Assembly (NCBI RefSeq): GCF_000814765.1
Contig: NZ_JWIC01000004.1
Coordinates: 1-64,000, forward strand
Source of the DNA: Pseudoalteromonas luteoviolacea
GTDB lineage: Bacteria; Pseudomonadota; Gammaproteobacteria; Enterobacterales; Alteromonadaceae
Direction: 5' to 3'
DNA: 64,000 nt
In this document: positions 19,680 through 54,381 of the stretch, in pieces
How positions within the stretch are numbered: the first letter of the stretch is position 1
How the letters are laid out: each line of letters starts with the position of its first letter
Position numbers and translations under genes: made by a program
Notes under the pieces: model-generated
Databases searched by the model: none
Seen by the model: only the letters and a program-made list of their open reading frames with translations
Told to the model about the DNA's origin: nothing

Positions 19680-19814
19680 AATATTCGATTAATTATTAGG
19701 TTGTGAATTTACCCTTTTGGGGTCCTGTTCTTGTTTACAAATGTTGTTATAAAAGGGAAATTACACTGGATTACAGTAACCATATTCAATAAAATTCTCA
19801 TCCGTTTTCATTAG

Positions 19815-45150
<25,336 letters not shown>

Positions 45151-45171
45151 ATAGTGAGCCTTACTCTCCCT

Positions 45172-45214
45172 GAGTTCCAACTTGACATGAAATTGGCTTG
45201 TTGGAACTCTTCTT
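45172..45214 (+). terminator. Hairpin after the giant-protein operon, probable terminator
   Basis: Perfect 10-bp arms gagttccaac (45172-45181) and gttggaactc (45200-45209) with an 18-nt loop, followed by 'ttctt'. It lies 21 bp after the stop. The T tail is short. Confidence 0.55.
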
Positions 45215-45309
45215 AGAACATTAAATTATGGTTGCCTTAAGTTGTTTGGTTAGGCCATTAGTATGTTTTGCGTTAGAATATAGCTATAACTCCTTTACAC
45301 AGTTTATGC

Positions 45310-47805
45310 ATGTCAAAGCAGGACCCTTATCTCTCTCGAGAACAAGAAAAATACGATAACCCAGTTCCAAGCCGTGAATTTATACTGGAAAAAATAAAAG
45401 CCAGTAATAAAAAGACTAGCTTTAGCCAATTATGCCAAGCACTTAATGTGTTTGAGGAAGAGCGCCAAATTGCGTTTAAGCGCCGTCTTCGCGCTATGGA
45501 GCGCGATGGTCAGCTGCACTTTAATAAGTTCAAATGCTACGTGATCCCTTGTGATGATGGTCTAGTGAAAGGCAAAGTCATCGGCCATCGCGATGGATTT
45601 GGTTTCTTGGAAGTGGAAGGTGAGAAAAAAGATTGGTTCATCACCAAGCATCAAATGGATCGCGTTTTACACGGAGATTGGGTACTGGCTAAGGCGGCAA
45701 GTCGCGGCTCTGGTGGTAAAGTTGAAGCGCGCATCGTACGTGTACTGGAGTCTGAACGTGCCCCTATCATAGGACGTTATTTTGTTGAGCATGGTATGGC
45801 GGTGGTTGTGCCTGAAGATCCGCGCTTGACCCAAGATATTGTAATCTTGCCAGGTGGTGAAAAAGGGGCTCGTCATAACCAAATGGTTCAGGTTGAGATT
45901 ACTCAGCGCCCAAGCAAGCAAATGAATGCAGTAGGCAAGGTGACAGATGTCATAGGCGATCATATGGCGCCGGGCATGGAAATAGAAGTGGCACTGCGCA
46001 ACCATGATATTCCACATGTATGGCCTCAAGCTGTCGAAGAGCAAGTGAGCAAACACGGTGAGTTTGTGGCTGAAAAAGACAAGCAAGGGCGTATTGATCT
46101 GCGTAATTTACCGCTATTAACCATTGATGGTGAAGATGCTAGAGATTTTGATGATGCGGTGCACTGTGAGCGCAAGCGTTCAGGTGGTTGGCGACTTTGG
46201 GTAGCCATTGCCGATGTCTCTCACTACGTTGAAAAAAATAGTCCGTTAGATAAAGAAGCGATTGAGCGCGGTAATTCAGTGTATTTCCCAGAGCAAGTAG
46301 TGCCTATGTTACCTAAGGTATTGTCTAACGGCTTATGTTCACTGAACCCAAAAGTAGACAGACTATGTATGGTCGCTGAGATGACCGTCTCAGAGGCTGG
46401 AAAATTGTCTGGATATCGTTTTTACGAAGCGGTGATGAATTCCCATGCACGCTTAACCTACACAAAGGTACATGCGATCTTACAAGGTGATGAAAAGCTG
46501 CGTGAAGAGTATGCAGAGGTTACCCCACATCTCACCGAACTACATAATATGTATATGGCGCTTAAATCAGCGCGCCAAACCCGTGGTGCGATTGAGTTTG
46601 AAACACTAGAAACGCGTTTTGTATTTAATGCATATCGTAAAATTGAGTCGATTGTGCCTGTGGTTCGAAACGATGCACATAAGCTGATCGAAGAGTGCAT
46701 GATCTTGGCCAATGTCTCTGCGGCGAGGCTACTTGAAAAACATGACGCGAGTAGTTTGTACCGTGTTCACGATGAGCCAGATCCTGAAAAATTGAGTCAC
46801 TTTAGACAGTTTTTAAATGATTTGGGCATAGAGAGCCCAATTGGTCATGAGCCGACCCCGCTTGAGCTGACAGAAGCGTTAGCATCTTTGGGTCAGCGTC
46901 CAGAAACCGAGCTGATCCAAACTATGTTACTGCGTTCTATGAAGCAAGCGGTATATCAGCCAGACAACATTGGTCACTACGGACTAGCATTGAAAGCGTA
47001 TGCGCACTTTACTTCACCGATCAGGCGTTATCCTGACTTGGTCGTGCATCGTGCGATCAAAGGGATCTTGGCGGCGCAGGGACAAACCGTATCTGGTGCT
47101 TATGTATATGATGCTGATGAAGCCGATCAGTTGGGTGAACAGTGCTCTATGACTGAGCGTCGTGCCGATGATGCAACACGTGAAGTGGCTGATTGGCTCA
47201 AATGTGAGTTTATGCAGGACCATGTTGGTAGTGAATTTTCAGGCGTGATTTCGTCAGTCACAAATTTTGGCTTATTTGTTCGCCTTGATGAATTGCAAAT
47301 TGACGGCATGATCCACGTGAGCAATTTAGGCCATGAGTATTTCCATTTTGATGGTGCAAAGCATTGTTTAGTGGGTGAGCATAGCAAAACGGTTTATCGT
47401 TTAGGTGACAAGCTAAGCGTTGTTGTAGCGTCTGTGAGCTTAGATGAGCGACGCATTAATTTGGTGCTGGCAGATGAAGCTGAACCAGATCGTTACGCGC
47501 GACGTCGTAAAAAGTCAAAGTCGAGTTCAGATGCACCTGCTAAAAGTAGCGTTCGTGCTCAGCTGAAGGCAGGCAAATTCCCAAATGGTAAGTCAGATAA
47601 GCAAGATGACTCGTCAGAAAAAAGCGCTAAAAAAGCCAAAAAGCGCAAAAAGACAACCCCAAAAGGGGTGTTGAAAAAAGGCAAAAAAGCGGGCGCATCA
47701 GGAAGTAAAAAAGTCGCAAAAAAAAGTACAGGAAAAAAAGCCACCAAGGCAAAAAGGCCGGGTAAAAATGCCCGCAAGAAACAAAAAAATAGTGCTGGAG
47801 CATAA
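45310..47805 (+). CDS. rnr: Ribonuclease R
   Basis: A 3'-5' hydrolytic exoribonuclease of the RNB family that degrades structured RNA and rRNA fragments. The 831-residue length is typical. Order: N-terminal winged helix (about 20-80, '[11 protein letters not shown]'), two cold-shock domains, the RNB catalytic domain with the Asp cluster '[12 protein letters not shown]' (about residues 273-284), an S1 domain near 635-720 ('[17 protein letters not shown]'), and a strongly basic Lys/Ser/Ala tail of about 110 residues. The tail is long and low-complexity, as in other RNase R proteins, where it helps unwinding and turnover. The ATG at 45310 has little ribosome binding site. Followed after 2 bp by rlmB, the usual arrangement in gammaproteobacteria. 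Confidence 0.97.
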   Translation: MSKQDPYLSREQEKYDNPVPSREFILEKIKASNKKTSFSQLCQALNVFEEERQIAFKRRLRAMERDGQLHFNKFKCYVIPCDDGLVKGKVIGHRDGFGFLEVEGEKKDWFITKHQMDRVLHGDWVLAKAASRGSGGKVEARIVRVLESERAPIIGRYFVEHGMAVVVPEDPRLTQDIVILPGGEKGARHNQMVQVEITQRPSKQMNAVGKVTDVIGDHMAPGMEIEVALRNHDIPHVWPQAVEEQVSKHGEFVAEKDKQGRIDLRNLPLLTIDGEDARDFDDAVHCERKRSGGWRLWVAIADVSHYVEKNSPLDKEAIERGNSVYFPEQVVPMLPKVLSNGLCSLNPKVDRLCMVAEMTVSEAGKLSGYRFYEAVMNSHARLTYTKVHAILQGDEKLREEYAEVTPHLTELHNMYMALKSARQTRGAIEFETLETRFVFNAYRKIESIVPVVRNDAHKLIEECMILANVSAARLLEKHDASSLYRVHDEPDPEKLSHFRQFLNDLGIESPIGHEPTPLELTEALASLGQRPETELIQTMLLRSMKQAVYQPDNIGHYGLALKAYAHFTSPIRRYPDLVVHRAIKGILAAQGQTVSGAYVYDADEADQLGEQCSMTERRADDATREVADWLKCEFMQDHVGSEFSGVISSVTNFGLFVRLDELQIDGMIHVSNLGHEYFHFDGAKHCLVGEHSKTVYRLGDKLSVVVASVSLDERRINLVLADEAEPDRYARRRKKSKSSSDAPAKSSVRAQLKAGKFPNGKSDKQDDSSEKSAKKAKKRKKTTPKGVLKKGKKAGASGSKKVAKKSTGKKATKAKRPGKNARKKQKNSAGA

Positions 47806-47807
47806 TT

Positions 47808-48545
47808 TTGAGTAATGAATTAATTTTTGGTTTTCACTCTATTGAAGCCATTTTAGCTAAAGAGCCAGAGCGTTTCTTAGAGATATACGCACTAAAAGGG
47901 CGCGATGATAAGCGCTTGAGTGCAGTGGTTAATGAAGCACGTAAATTTGGTATCTCGGTGCAGTTTATGCAGCGAAAAGCGCTAGATAACAAGGCGAAAG
48001 GCGAGCAACACCAAGGCATTATTGCTAATGTTAAAGCGCCGCGTACACTCAATGAAAATGACCTGCAAGGGATCATTGATGCTAACGCCGCGCCATTTTT
48101 CTTGGTGCTAGATGGCGTGACTGATCCGCACAACTTAGGTGCTTGCTTACGTAGTGCTGATGCGGCTGGTGTAAACGCGGTGATTGTGCCAAAAGATAAG
48201 TCTGCGAAACTCAATGGTACAGCGCGTAAAGTAGCGTGCGGTGCCGCGGAGACAGTACCGCTTATTCAGGTGACTAACCTAGCCAGAACGCTACGTGATA
48301 TTAAAGAAGCGGGTGTGTGGGTTGTGGGTACCGCTGGTGAAACTGACAGTGAGGTTTTCACTTCAGATTTAAAAGGTCCAATCGCTATTGTGATGGGCGC
48401 TGAGGGCGATGGTATGCGTCGCCTAACCAGAGAGCACTGTGACTTATTGGTAAAAATCCCAATGGTTGGTACCGTATCGAGCTTAAACGTGTCAGTGGCG
48501 ACCGGTGTATGCCTATTTGAAGTCCTGCGTCAGCGTAGCTTATAA
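47808..48545 (+). CDS. rlmB: 23S rRNA (guanosine-2251-2'-O)-methyltransferase RlmB
   Basis: A SpoU/TrmH-family (SPOUT) methyltransferase that modifies G2251 in the P-loop of 23S rRNA. The 245-residue protein has the N-terminal L30e-like substrate-binding domain and the SPOUT knot motifs: '[19 protein letters not shown]' (motif 1), '[13 protein letters not shown]' (motif 2) and '[17 protein letters not shown]' (motif 3). The start is TTG at 47808, supported by 'ggag' 7-8 bp upstream and a 2-bp gap to rnr. No ATG gives a full-length protein. Confidence 0.97.
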   Translation: MSNELIFGFHSIEAILAKEPERFLEIYALKGRDDKRLSAVVNEARKFGISVQFMQRKALDNKAKGEQHQGIIANVKAPRTLNENDLQGIIDANAAPFFLVLDGVTDPHNLGACLRSADAAGVNAVIVPKDKSAKLNGTARKVACGAAETVPLIQVTNLARTLRDIKEAGVWVVGTAGETDSEVFTSDLKGPIAIVMGAEGDGMRRLTREHCDLLVKIPMVGTVSSLNVSVATGVCLFEVLRQRSL

Positions 48546-48561
48546 GCATAGCTCGGAGGGG

Positions 48562-49236
48562 CTACTTGACCAGTAGCGCCTCTAATTCTGATAAATGGCT
48601 GACTTGATAAGTTGGCGTTATATCCTCTGGGCAGGTTTGTCCATCATGCTGTAACCAGCAACTATCAATACCGAATCGATTAGCACCTAAAATGTCACTC
48701 TTGGGTGTATCTCCCACCATCAAAACCTGCTCTTTGCTTGGGTTACCTAATAACGCTAATGTGTGCTCAAAGACTTGAGGGTCCGGTTTAGCGGCGCCCA
48801 CTTGCTCAGAAATCACCACATGATCAAAAAAGTGTTTAAATCCTGTCTTATGCAAGCGCTTTTCTTGTAGCGCGGTAAATCCATTGGTGATGATATTCAA
48901 CGACGCGGTTGGATTGAGTGCTGACAACAGTGACTGTGCCCCAGGGAGAGGTGTGCATATATCCGCCATGGCGTTTAAAAAACCCAAATTCAAAGACTCT
49001 GGCGAAACAGACAACTTGCAAGCCCATGCATTGAAGCGCGTCACTTGCAGTGTTTGTGCATCAATTTTACCATCTTGATACTGCACCCAAAGTGGCGCAT
49101 TGAGGGTCTGATATTCATCGTAGTCTTGTCGGTCGAACGTGACACCATGTTGTTTGAATAAGGTTTGCAGACCAAGAAAAGCATCAAAATGAAATAGCGT
49201 TTCATCGGCATCAAAAATGATATGGGAGTATTTCAT
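48562..49236 (-). CDS. yjjG: HAD-family nucleotidase, YjjG type
   Basis: A 224-residue HAD hydrolase, by similarity a pyrimidine nucleoside 5'-monophosphatase with house-cleaning activity toward non-canonical nucleotides. HAD motif I is 'FDADETLF' (D9, D11), motif II 'IITNGF', motif III 'KPDPQVFEH' and motif IV 'MVGDTPKSDI'. Its start overlaps the yjjX stop by 4 bp, so it is the last gene of a minus-strand operon with yjjX and probably prkB. The pairing with an ITP/XTP phosphatase fits nucleotide sanitation. Convergent with rlmB, 16 bp between stops. Confidence 0.9.
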   Translation of the reverse strand: MKYSHIIFDADETLFHFDAFLGLQTLFKQHGVTFDRQDYDEYQTLNAPLWVQYQDGKIDAQTLQVTRFNAWACKLSVSPESLNLGFLNAMADICTPLPGAQSLLSALNPTASLNIITNGFTALQEKRLHKTGFKHFFDHVVISEQVGAAKPDPQVFEHTLALLGNPSKEQVLMVGDTPKSDILGANRFGIDSCWLQHDGQTCPEDITPTYQVSHLSELEALLVK

Positions 49237-49766
49237 GAACTATATAACTCTGAATGAATAAACGGTGCCATGGCTAACGTCAGTGCTTGTGTATATGAAC
49301 TTTCTCTGGTGGCAAGGTTATTCGTAAGCAGGCCTATCGCGCCACCTTTTTGTTTTATATTGGTGGTGTTGAACACGCGATCCATCACATGTCCAAGTTC
49401 TTCACCTTGCTCTAAAGCTGAATATATTTTGTCGGGGAGGGGAAGGTTGCAGCTTCTGCCGATACTGGTTTGTTGCTTATCTGCAATGACGACAAATGCA
49501 AATGTGGCTGCGCCATAGTCAAACCTAGCTGCACCGCCTTCCATCGCGCAGTAAAAATCTGCATCATGATTTGCTCTAAGATAATCAACCCTATTTTGAG
49601 CACCTAAACGCGTATCTAATTCGCCAAGGGGTTGGTCTGGCACTCCACTAGGAGCATGGAGGCCTTCACAGACGATCTCTGCTTCTGGATAATATTTCTG
49701 AAAGATCGTTTTTGCGGCGTTTATTTTTACAGGATTTTTAGAACCAACAAGTATTTTGAGCATCAT
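49233..49766 (-). CDS. yjjX: Inosine/xanthosine triphosphatase, YjjX (NTPase) family
   Basis: Hydrolyses deaminated purine triphosphates such as ITP and XTP. The start is placed at 49766 (or 49763, Met-Met), giving 177 residues beginning 'MMLKILVGSKNPVK', the family N-terminus. A longer in-frame ATG at 49826 would add 20 residues unlike the family. Conserved segments are 'GSKNPVKINAA', 'SGVPDQPLG', 'YCAMEGGAA' and 'KQKGGAIGLLT'. It overlaps yjjG by 4 bp and lies 62 bp after prkB. Confidence 0.88.
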   Translation of the reverse strand: MMLKILVGSKNPVKINAAKTIFQKYYPEAEIVCEGLHAPSGVPDQPLGELDTRLGAQNRVDYLRANHDADFYCAMEGGAARFDYGAATFAFVVIADKQQTSIGRSCNLPLPDKIYSALEQGEELGHVMDRVFNTTNIKQKGGAIGLLTNNLATRESSYTQALTLAMAPFIHSELYSS

Positions 49767-49828
49767 TAATTTTACTTCCCTCAATTTTGAATCGCTAGTG
49801 TACTGAGGGAAAGTGAAAAAACGCAAAT

Positions 49829-50728
49829 TTAAATATTGAGCTCTGTGGGTGCTAAATTCTCATACGCCCGCTTTTTAATAAGCAAATCTTTAATCAGTGG
49901 TGTGAGCACTAATTCCATCGCTAACCCCATTTTACCCCCAGGTACAACCAGAGTATTGACCCGCGACATAAAGCTGCCCTCTATCATTTGCAGGTAATAA
50001 GGGAAGTTCACATCATCAATACCGCGAAAACGGATCACCACAAAGCTTTCATCAAGTGAAGGAATGTCTTTTGCGCTGAACGGGTTAGATGTGTCTACTG
50101 TGGGTACTCGTTGGAAGTTAATATGTGTACGAGAAAATTGAGGCGTGATGTGGTTGATATAATCATCCATACTCCGCACGATAGAAGTCATTACCGCTTC
50201 TCGTGAGTGACCGCGTTCATGTGTGTCTCTTATGAGCTTTTGGATCCATTCAAGGTTAATGATAGGTACCATGCCAATGAGTAAATCGACATGTTTGGCC
50301 ACATTATGTTCTTCAGTGACCACACCACCATGTAAGCCCTCATAAAACAACATATCGGTATTGTTTTCTAAATCTTGATAGGGTGTAAATGTCCCCGGTA
50401 ATTGGTTATAGGGCACAGCATCATCAAATGTATGTAAGTACTTACGTATACTTCCGTTTCCTGTTTTACCATAACTGGCAAATAACTCTTCTAAGGCCTC
50501 AAAGTCATTGGCTTGCTGACCGAAGTAGCTTAAGTGTTTGCCCTCTTGCAAAGCTTCTCGCTTGAGTTTATCCATTTCAGGACGGGTGTAGCGATGAAAA
50601 CTATCTCCTTCTACCAGCGCGGCTTTAGCATCGAGGCTGCGGAAAATATGTTTTATTGCATTGGTTGTAGTGGTGGTTCCAGCGCCCGAACTGCCTGTAA
50701 TCGCAATGATTGGGTGTTGTTGTGACAT
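49829..50728 (-). CDS. prkB: Phosphoribulokinase (PrkB-type)
   Basis: A P-loop kinase of 299 residues resembling class I (proteobacterial) phosphoribulokinase, which converts ribulose-5-phosphate to ribulose-1,5-bisphosphate. The Walker A loop is 'GSSGAGTTT' at residues 12-20. Further family segments are 'VEGDSFHRYTR', 'DMLFYEGLHGGVV' (catalytic region) and 'IQKLIRDTHERG'. No RuBisCO or other Calvin-cycle gene is near. Several heterotrophic gammaproteobacteria carry such a stand-alone prkB of uncertain role, so its physiological substrate is open. Divergent from the gene at 51016 across 287 bp. Confidence 0.92.
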   Translation of the reverse strand: MSQQHPIIAITGSSGAGTTTTTNAIKHIFRSLDAKAALVEGDSFHRYTRPEMDKLKREALQEGKHLSYFGQQANDFEALEELFASYGKTGNGSIRKYLHTFDDAVPYNQLPGTFTPYQDLENNTDMLFYEGLHGGVVTEEHNVAKHVDLLIGMVPIINLEWIQKLIRDTHERGHSREAVMTSIVRSMDDYINHITPQFSRTHINFQRVPTVDTSNPFSAKDIPSLDESFVVIRFRGIDDVNFPYYLQMIEGSFMSRVNTLVVPGGKMGLAMELVLTPLIKDLLIKKRAYENLAPTELNI

Positions 50729-51015
50729 GATAACCTCAGTAAAAACGGAATCTAATCGCGGCGTAACTTATCAAAGTCTTGTAAGCCGAGTATTGTTGCG
50801 CACCAATCGCGCTTCTGCTTTAAGTCATGTGAAGCACAACAGATTCGCTGTCATCATCACTGGAACTTTAATTTGATGTTACTGAAAGTCGAAAATTTCG
50901 CAAGCGCTTTGCGAGGATAGGTTCTTTTTCATATGTGGTGTGTATATTTAATTGTGAGATTTTATTGGTTTTTGAGGTGTGTACTGGGTAAGATCAAAAA
51001 TAAAAAGGAATCATA

Positions 51016-51873
51016 ATGTATAGAGCCATAATTCATGCGTTGGTGGTGTGTTGCTTTATCACACATGCACACGCAGCAATGCCCAAAAGTCAACTATGGT
51101 TAGCGCAAGAGGGAGAGAATGGGTTTTCCGTACAACCGCTTACTGATACAGATGCCTATCATAATCAACCCTTGATCACTGAAAAGGGCGTTTACTATAC
51201 CAAAGAAGTGTTGGCAGATGGACAATCTCAAACTGATTTATTTTTATACCGATTTGATGATAAATCACATACTAATTTGACCAATACGCCGGAGTCCGAG
51301 TATTCCCCGACGATTTTCCCACATCAAAAAGGCATATCAACCGTAGTGGTAGAGCAATCTGGAGAGCAAAGGCTGTGGTTTTATCCTGAAGACAAATCTC
51401 AGCCACCATCACGTATATTTGAGCATATAAAACCAGTGGGTTATCACGCATGGGGAAGAAATGAGGATGTGATCTTGTTTATTCTCGGTGAACCACACTC
51501 ATTGCAGTTTACTAATTTGTCAGGTCATCTACCTAAAGTAGTCGCTAAAGATATAGGGCGTAGCTTGGCTTATAATGCGATAAGAGACATTTATAGCTTC
51601 ACCTATTCGGTCAATGGCCAGCAGTGGTTTGCGACTTATTCGAGCGCGACTGGGGGAGTGAAAAAGCATTTCAGATTGCCAAATCGTGTTCGTGATTATA
51701 CGTGGTTTGATGACAGTAATTTAGCCTATGCTATTGATAATAAAATTTTTATAAGAAATATTGCGGCACCTAAGTCCGTAAAGTTATGGCGTAATTTGCA
51801 AGATTATTGTGATACTGATATCACCAGACTAAGCTATTATAATGGGGTTTTGGCTTTTGTTTGTGAGCGTTAA
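51016..51873 (+). CDS. Exported beta-propeller-like protein (PD40/TolB-like), function unknown
   Basis: A 285-residue protein with a signal peptide (residues 1-21, ending 'HAHAA'). The mature part has repeated blade-like segments: 'YHNQPLITEKGVYYTKE', 'SEYSPTIFPHQKG', 'KPVGYHAWGRNEDVILF' and 'DYTWFDDSNLAYAID'. These resemble the WD40-like PD40 repeats of TolB-type propellers, about five to six blades. It lacks a catalytic domain. A ribosome binding site 'aaaagga' precedes the ATG. Its partner or ligand is unknown. It lies 63 bp before galE and could be cotranscribed with it. Confidence 0.8.
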   Translation: MYRAIIHALVVCCFITHAHAAMPKSQLWLAQEGENGFSVQPLTDTDAYHNQPLITEKGVYYTKEVLADGQSQTDLFLYRFDDKSHTNLTNTPESEYSPTIFPHQKGISTVVVEQSGEQRLWFYPEDKSQPPSRIFEHIKPVGYHAWGRNEDVILFILGEPHSLQFTNLSGHLPKVVAKDIGRSLAYNAIRDIYSFTYSVNGQQWFATYSSATGGVKKHFRLPNRVRDYTWFDDSNLAYAIDNKIFIRNIAAPKSVKLWRNLQDYCDTDITRLSYYNGVLAFVCER

Positions 51874-51936
51874 ACGTTTTATAATCGTTGTCCGCAAAGC
51901 ATTAAGCGCAAATTAAATTTTTTAGGTAGGGCATAT

Positions 51937-52953
51937 ATGGTGGTTTTAGTTACAGGTGGTGCGGGATATATCGGATCGCATACTGTTGTTGAGTTACTCA
52001 ACCAAGGTGATGAGGTCGTTATCGTGGATAATCTCGTGAATTCATCTGTAGTAGTATTAAGTCGTGTCAAGGAGATTACGGGCAAAGATGTTACCTTTTA
52101 TGAAGGAGATGTCCTAGATCGTGACTTTTTAGATTCTGTATTCTCAAAACATAATATTGACCAGGTCATCCATTTCGCGGGGTTAAAGGCTGTGGGCGAA
52201 TCAGTTCAAAAGCCGGTTGAGTACTACCAAACTAACGTACAAGGTACTTTAACTCTGCTAGATGCCATGAGGCATGCAAATGTGTTTAAACTGGTGTTTA
52301 GCTCATCTGCTACTGTGTATGGTGACCCTCAAAGCCTCCCTATTCGAGAAGATTTCCCTGTTGGTGGTACTACCAATCCGTACGGTACCTCAAAGCTCAT
52401 GGCAGAAATGGTGTTACAAGATGTCGCGAAGTCAGATCAGAGATGGGCGTTTGCTATATTGCGCTACTTTAACCCGGTTGGTGCGCATGAATCAGGCTTA
52501 ATTGGTGAAGACCCGAATGGTATACCAAATAATTTACTGCCATACATTACACAGGTGGCGGTAGGTAAGCTAGAAAGGCTAGGTGTTTTTGGTAACGATT
52601 ACGATACACATGATGGTACAGGAGTAAGAGATTATATTCACGTTGTCGATCTTGCTATCGGTCATTTAAAGTCTCTTAGCAAGCTGGAAAGTCACAATGG
52701 AGTACACATCTATAATTTAGGAACAGGTAATGGTTACTCTGTACTTGATATGGTTAAGGCGTTTGAATCCGCATCGAATCAACCCATTCCTTATGATATT
52801 AAGCCGCGCCGCGCTGGCGATATTTCAGCGTGTTATGCTGCCCCTGAAAAAGCACATGAAGAGCTTGCCTGGACGGCACAAAAAGGTCTAGGCGAGATGA
52901 TGAGTGATTCATGGAATTGGCAGAAAAACAACCCTGAGGGCTATGTTGATTAA
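51937..52953 (+). CDS. galE: UDP-glucose 4-epimerase
   Basis: Interconverts UDP-glucose and UDP-galactose, feeding polysaccharide and LPS synthesis. The 338-residue extended SDR protein has the NAD loop 'GGAGYIGS' (residues 7-14), the catalytic Ser region 'FSSSATVYG' and the Tyr149-x3-Lys153 pair ('NPYGTSK'). '[19 protein letters not shown]' and '[11 protein letters not shown]' are classic GalE motifs. No other gal or capsule genes are adjacent, so it is either housekeeping or serves envelope glycans elsewhere. Confidence 0.97.
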   Translation: MVVLVTGGAGYIGSHTVVELLNQGDEVVIVDNLVNSSVVVLSRVKEITGKDVTFYEGDVLDRDFLDSVFSKHNIDQVIHFAGLKAVGESVQKPVEYYQTNVQGTLTLLDAMRHANVFKLVFSSSATVYGDPQSLPIREDFPVGGTTNPYGTSKLMAEMVLQDVAKSDQRWAFAILRYFNPVGAHESGLIGEDPNGIPNNLLPYITQVAVGKLERLGVFGNDYDTHDGTGVRDYIHVVDLAIGHLKSLSKLESHNGVHIYNLGTGNGYSVLDMVKAFESASNQPIPYDIKPRRAGDISACYAAPEKAHEELAWTAQKGLGEMMSDSWNWQKNNPEGYVD

Positions 52954-52970
52954 TTTGAAGTAATTAACAG

Positions 52971-53060
52971 TCAGCCCCTATGGTCATGTCATAGATTATA
53001 TAATTACTTATTTTCAGTATTATTAGGCCCTAAAAACCAGAAAATACGTCTGGGGGCTGA
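52971..53060. other. Long-range inverted repeat downstream of galE
   Basis: tcagccccta (52971-52980) and tgggggctga (53051-53060) can pair over 9 of 10 positions around a 70-nt AT-rich interior. It lies between the galE stop and the promoter of the small peptide gene. It may be a structured 3' UTR; no T run follows the right arm. Confidence 0.4.
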
Positions 53061-53063
53061 TAT

Positions 53064-53092
53064 TTGACTTAAAAAAAATTGGTTGTTACATT
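53064..53092 (+). promoter_or_regulatory. Candidate sigma-70 promoter of the double-glycine peptide gene
   Basis: TTGACT (53064-53069), a 17-bp spacer and TACATT (53087-53092) match the -35 and -10 boxes at 5/6 and 4/6. The predicted start of transcription would leave a leader of about 30 nt before the GTG at 53130. Confidence 0.45.
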
Positions 53093-53129
53093 GTTTTTAA
53101 TTAAATTATTCATTAATAGGAATCAGTAA

Positions 53130-53258
53130 GTGAAGCTTAGTAAAAAAGAGCTAAAGCAGTTATCTGTAGATGATGCAAAAGTAATTGCTGGTGGAACTTC
53201 AGTTAGTAAAGCGCCACCTCAACAAATGGCAAGAATGATGCTTTTACAGCAAGGGTGA
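53130..53258 (+). CDS. 42-residue peptide with double-glycine leader (bacteriocin/RiPP-like precursor)
   Basis: A short ORF with GTG start and an AGGA ribosome binding site 8 bp upstream. The product has a leader 'MKLSKKELKQLSVDDAKVIAGG' pattern: a charged helix with L-S-V-D-D-A at -12 to -7 and hydrophobics at -4/-3 (V, I), then Ala-Gly-Gly at residues 20-22. This matches leaders cleaved by C39-peptidase ABC exporters. The predicted core is 20 residues, T23 to G42, with two prolines, one Arg, one Lys, three Met and three Gln; it has no Cys, so no disulfide or lanthionine rings are expected. The exporter is not in the window. The membrane-protein gene 68 bp downstream could be an accessory or immunity protein; this is inference. 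Not a known peptide to me. Confidence 0.6.
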   Translation: MKLSKKELKQLSVDDAKVIAGGTSVSKAPPQQMARMMLLQQG

Positions 53259-53306
53259 TGTTGTACTGCAAGGATGATGCTTTTATAGCAAGGATGATAA
53301 CGCTTT
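53229..53306 (+). repeat. 39-bp in-frame tandem duplication across the peptide's stop codon
   Basis: Units at 53229-53267 and 53268-53306 align; the first 30 bp differ at about three positions (gcaag[a/g]atgatgctttta, [c/t]agcaagg). Because the unit is 39 bp, the second copy keeps the peptide's frame: A-R-M-M-L-L-(stop)-Q-G after the TGA of the first. The second copy holds its own TAG and TGA-TAA stops. It looks like a duplicated end of the core region, now untranslated. Confidence 0.7.
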
Positions 53307-53326
53307 GAAGAAGGGTAAAGGCGAAT

Positions 53327-53890
53327 ATGAATGAAATTCTTGCCTATGTTGATTGGGTTTTTAGGGCATTATTTTTATTAGTTGTTCTCTTTTTAATGGT
53401 CATTTTTTGGGAAAGAAAGTTCAGCCTATTTTTCGGTGGTAAAAGTAGCTTAAGAAATAAAGCCGACCATACTCTTCACTCTTGCTTCCTGACCGCGTTG
53501 TGCACAGTCGTGTTTTTCGTTATCGGTAATATACTTTCCGATCATGTAATTACACTCCCTATGGAAAAGATTGCACTTCGTCGTTTGTATTACTTTTTGG
53601 GGATGGTTAATTTAACCTTTTTCTTTGTCTCTTTATTTTTACTTCATATTATTAGAGAGTGTGGTTTTTCGAATATTGCAAGAACTGTGTCTTATCTAAT
53701 GCTCATTGAACTGTCGCTGTATTTTATTCAACTGGTTGTGCGAGGCTACTTAGATATTAGCTACAGTTTATTAAATTCATTCGTTGCAGCATCTTTTTTC
53801 ATATGTAATATCAGTGCTTTTATCATACTAATAAGTTATCCAACTAAATTACTTTTAGATAAAAGTAATTTTGACTTAGATAATAGATAA
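53327..53890 (+). CDS. Integral membrane protein of unknown function (187 aa)
   Basis: A 187-residue protein with about five TM helices (near 9-28, 49-70, 84-106, 115-135, 145-170) and short, basic connecting loops. No CPBP protease motif, ABC or kinase motif is seen. A ribosome binding site 'aaagg' lies 7-8 bp before the ATG. It begins 68 bp after the double-glycine peptide gene in the same direction, with no terminator between, so cotranscription is likely. Size and topology would suit an immunity or export-helper protein for the peptide, but this is only context. AT-rich and rich in F and L, unlike the neighbouring housekeeping genes. Confidence 0.7.
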   Translation: MNEILAYVDWVFRALFLLVVLFLMVIFWERKFSLFFGGKSSLRNKADHTLHSCFLTALCTVVFFVIGNILSDHVITLPMEKIALRRLYYFLGMVNLTFFFVSLFLLHIIRECGFSNIARTVSYLMLIELSLYFIQLVVRGYLDISYSLLNSFVAASFFICNISAFIILISYPTKLLLDKSNFDLDNR

Positions 53891-54138
53891 GTACTAAATG
53901 CATTAGTATGCTGGCTCTCACGACTAATGAAGCCTGATCTAAGATTGCTCTAAACCACTAGCATATTTTATTTACTCCTTATTTGCGTTTGTTAGATTAA
54001 CAAGTATATGGCCTTGAGACTTTAATTTTTGGCGGCTTGACTTGTTTATTGATATTGAAGATGAATTATTTTCCAGTATTGGCGTAAATAGGGATTTTTC
54101 TTACTTCGACATTAATATGAAGAGATCCAATATTCTAA

Positions 54139-54349
54139 CTACCAAGCGAAGTTAAAGTTCAGGAAGGTGGTACCTGCCTGGTAATGGACTTCCAAGACCA
54201 TTACACTGTTCGTGAGCCCGACACCTAGAGCAAGCGGTGTTACTGCTTTGGCTGTGCTCTCAATATCGTGACCTACAATATACCGTGTATCAGGGGCTTA
54301 CGCTGCCAATGTTAACCCTGTACTTACCTCTTTGCTTATTGATGGCTTT
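54139..54349 (-). pseudogene. Possible frameshifted remnant ending like an outer-membrane protein
   Basis: On the minus strand, 54349-54293 reads 'KAINKQRGKYRVNIGSVSP' before a stop, and 54297-54139, one frame over, reads 'APDTRYIVGHDIESTAKAV' and runs on through 'LALGVGLTNSVMVLEVHYQ' to 'TTFLNFNFAW' and a stop. Neither piece has a start codon. The amphipathic end with a terminal aromatic residue resembles the last strands of a beta-barrel protein. No family was recognised, and the frame may be chance; a protein search of the two joined pieces would decide. Confidence 0.3.
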
Positions 54350-54352
54350 TTA

Positions 54353-54381
54353 CTGAAAGTTTTACTTTCGTTGTGTATAAT
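54353..54381 (+). promoter_or_regulatory. Candidate promoter upstream of dusA
   Basis: CTGAAA (54353-54358), a 17-bp spacer and a perfect TATAAT (54376-54381). It would give a leader of about 180 nt before the dusA start. Confidence 0.4.

Noticed and set aside
45667..46086. Antisense ORF of 139 codons within rnr
   Set aside because: It overlaps the conserved RNase R frame and has no ribosome binding site or domain.
49767..49826. Longer start for yjjX
   Set aside because: The 20 extra residues do not resemble the family, and the Met-Met at 49766 gives the expected N-terminus.
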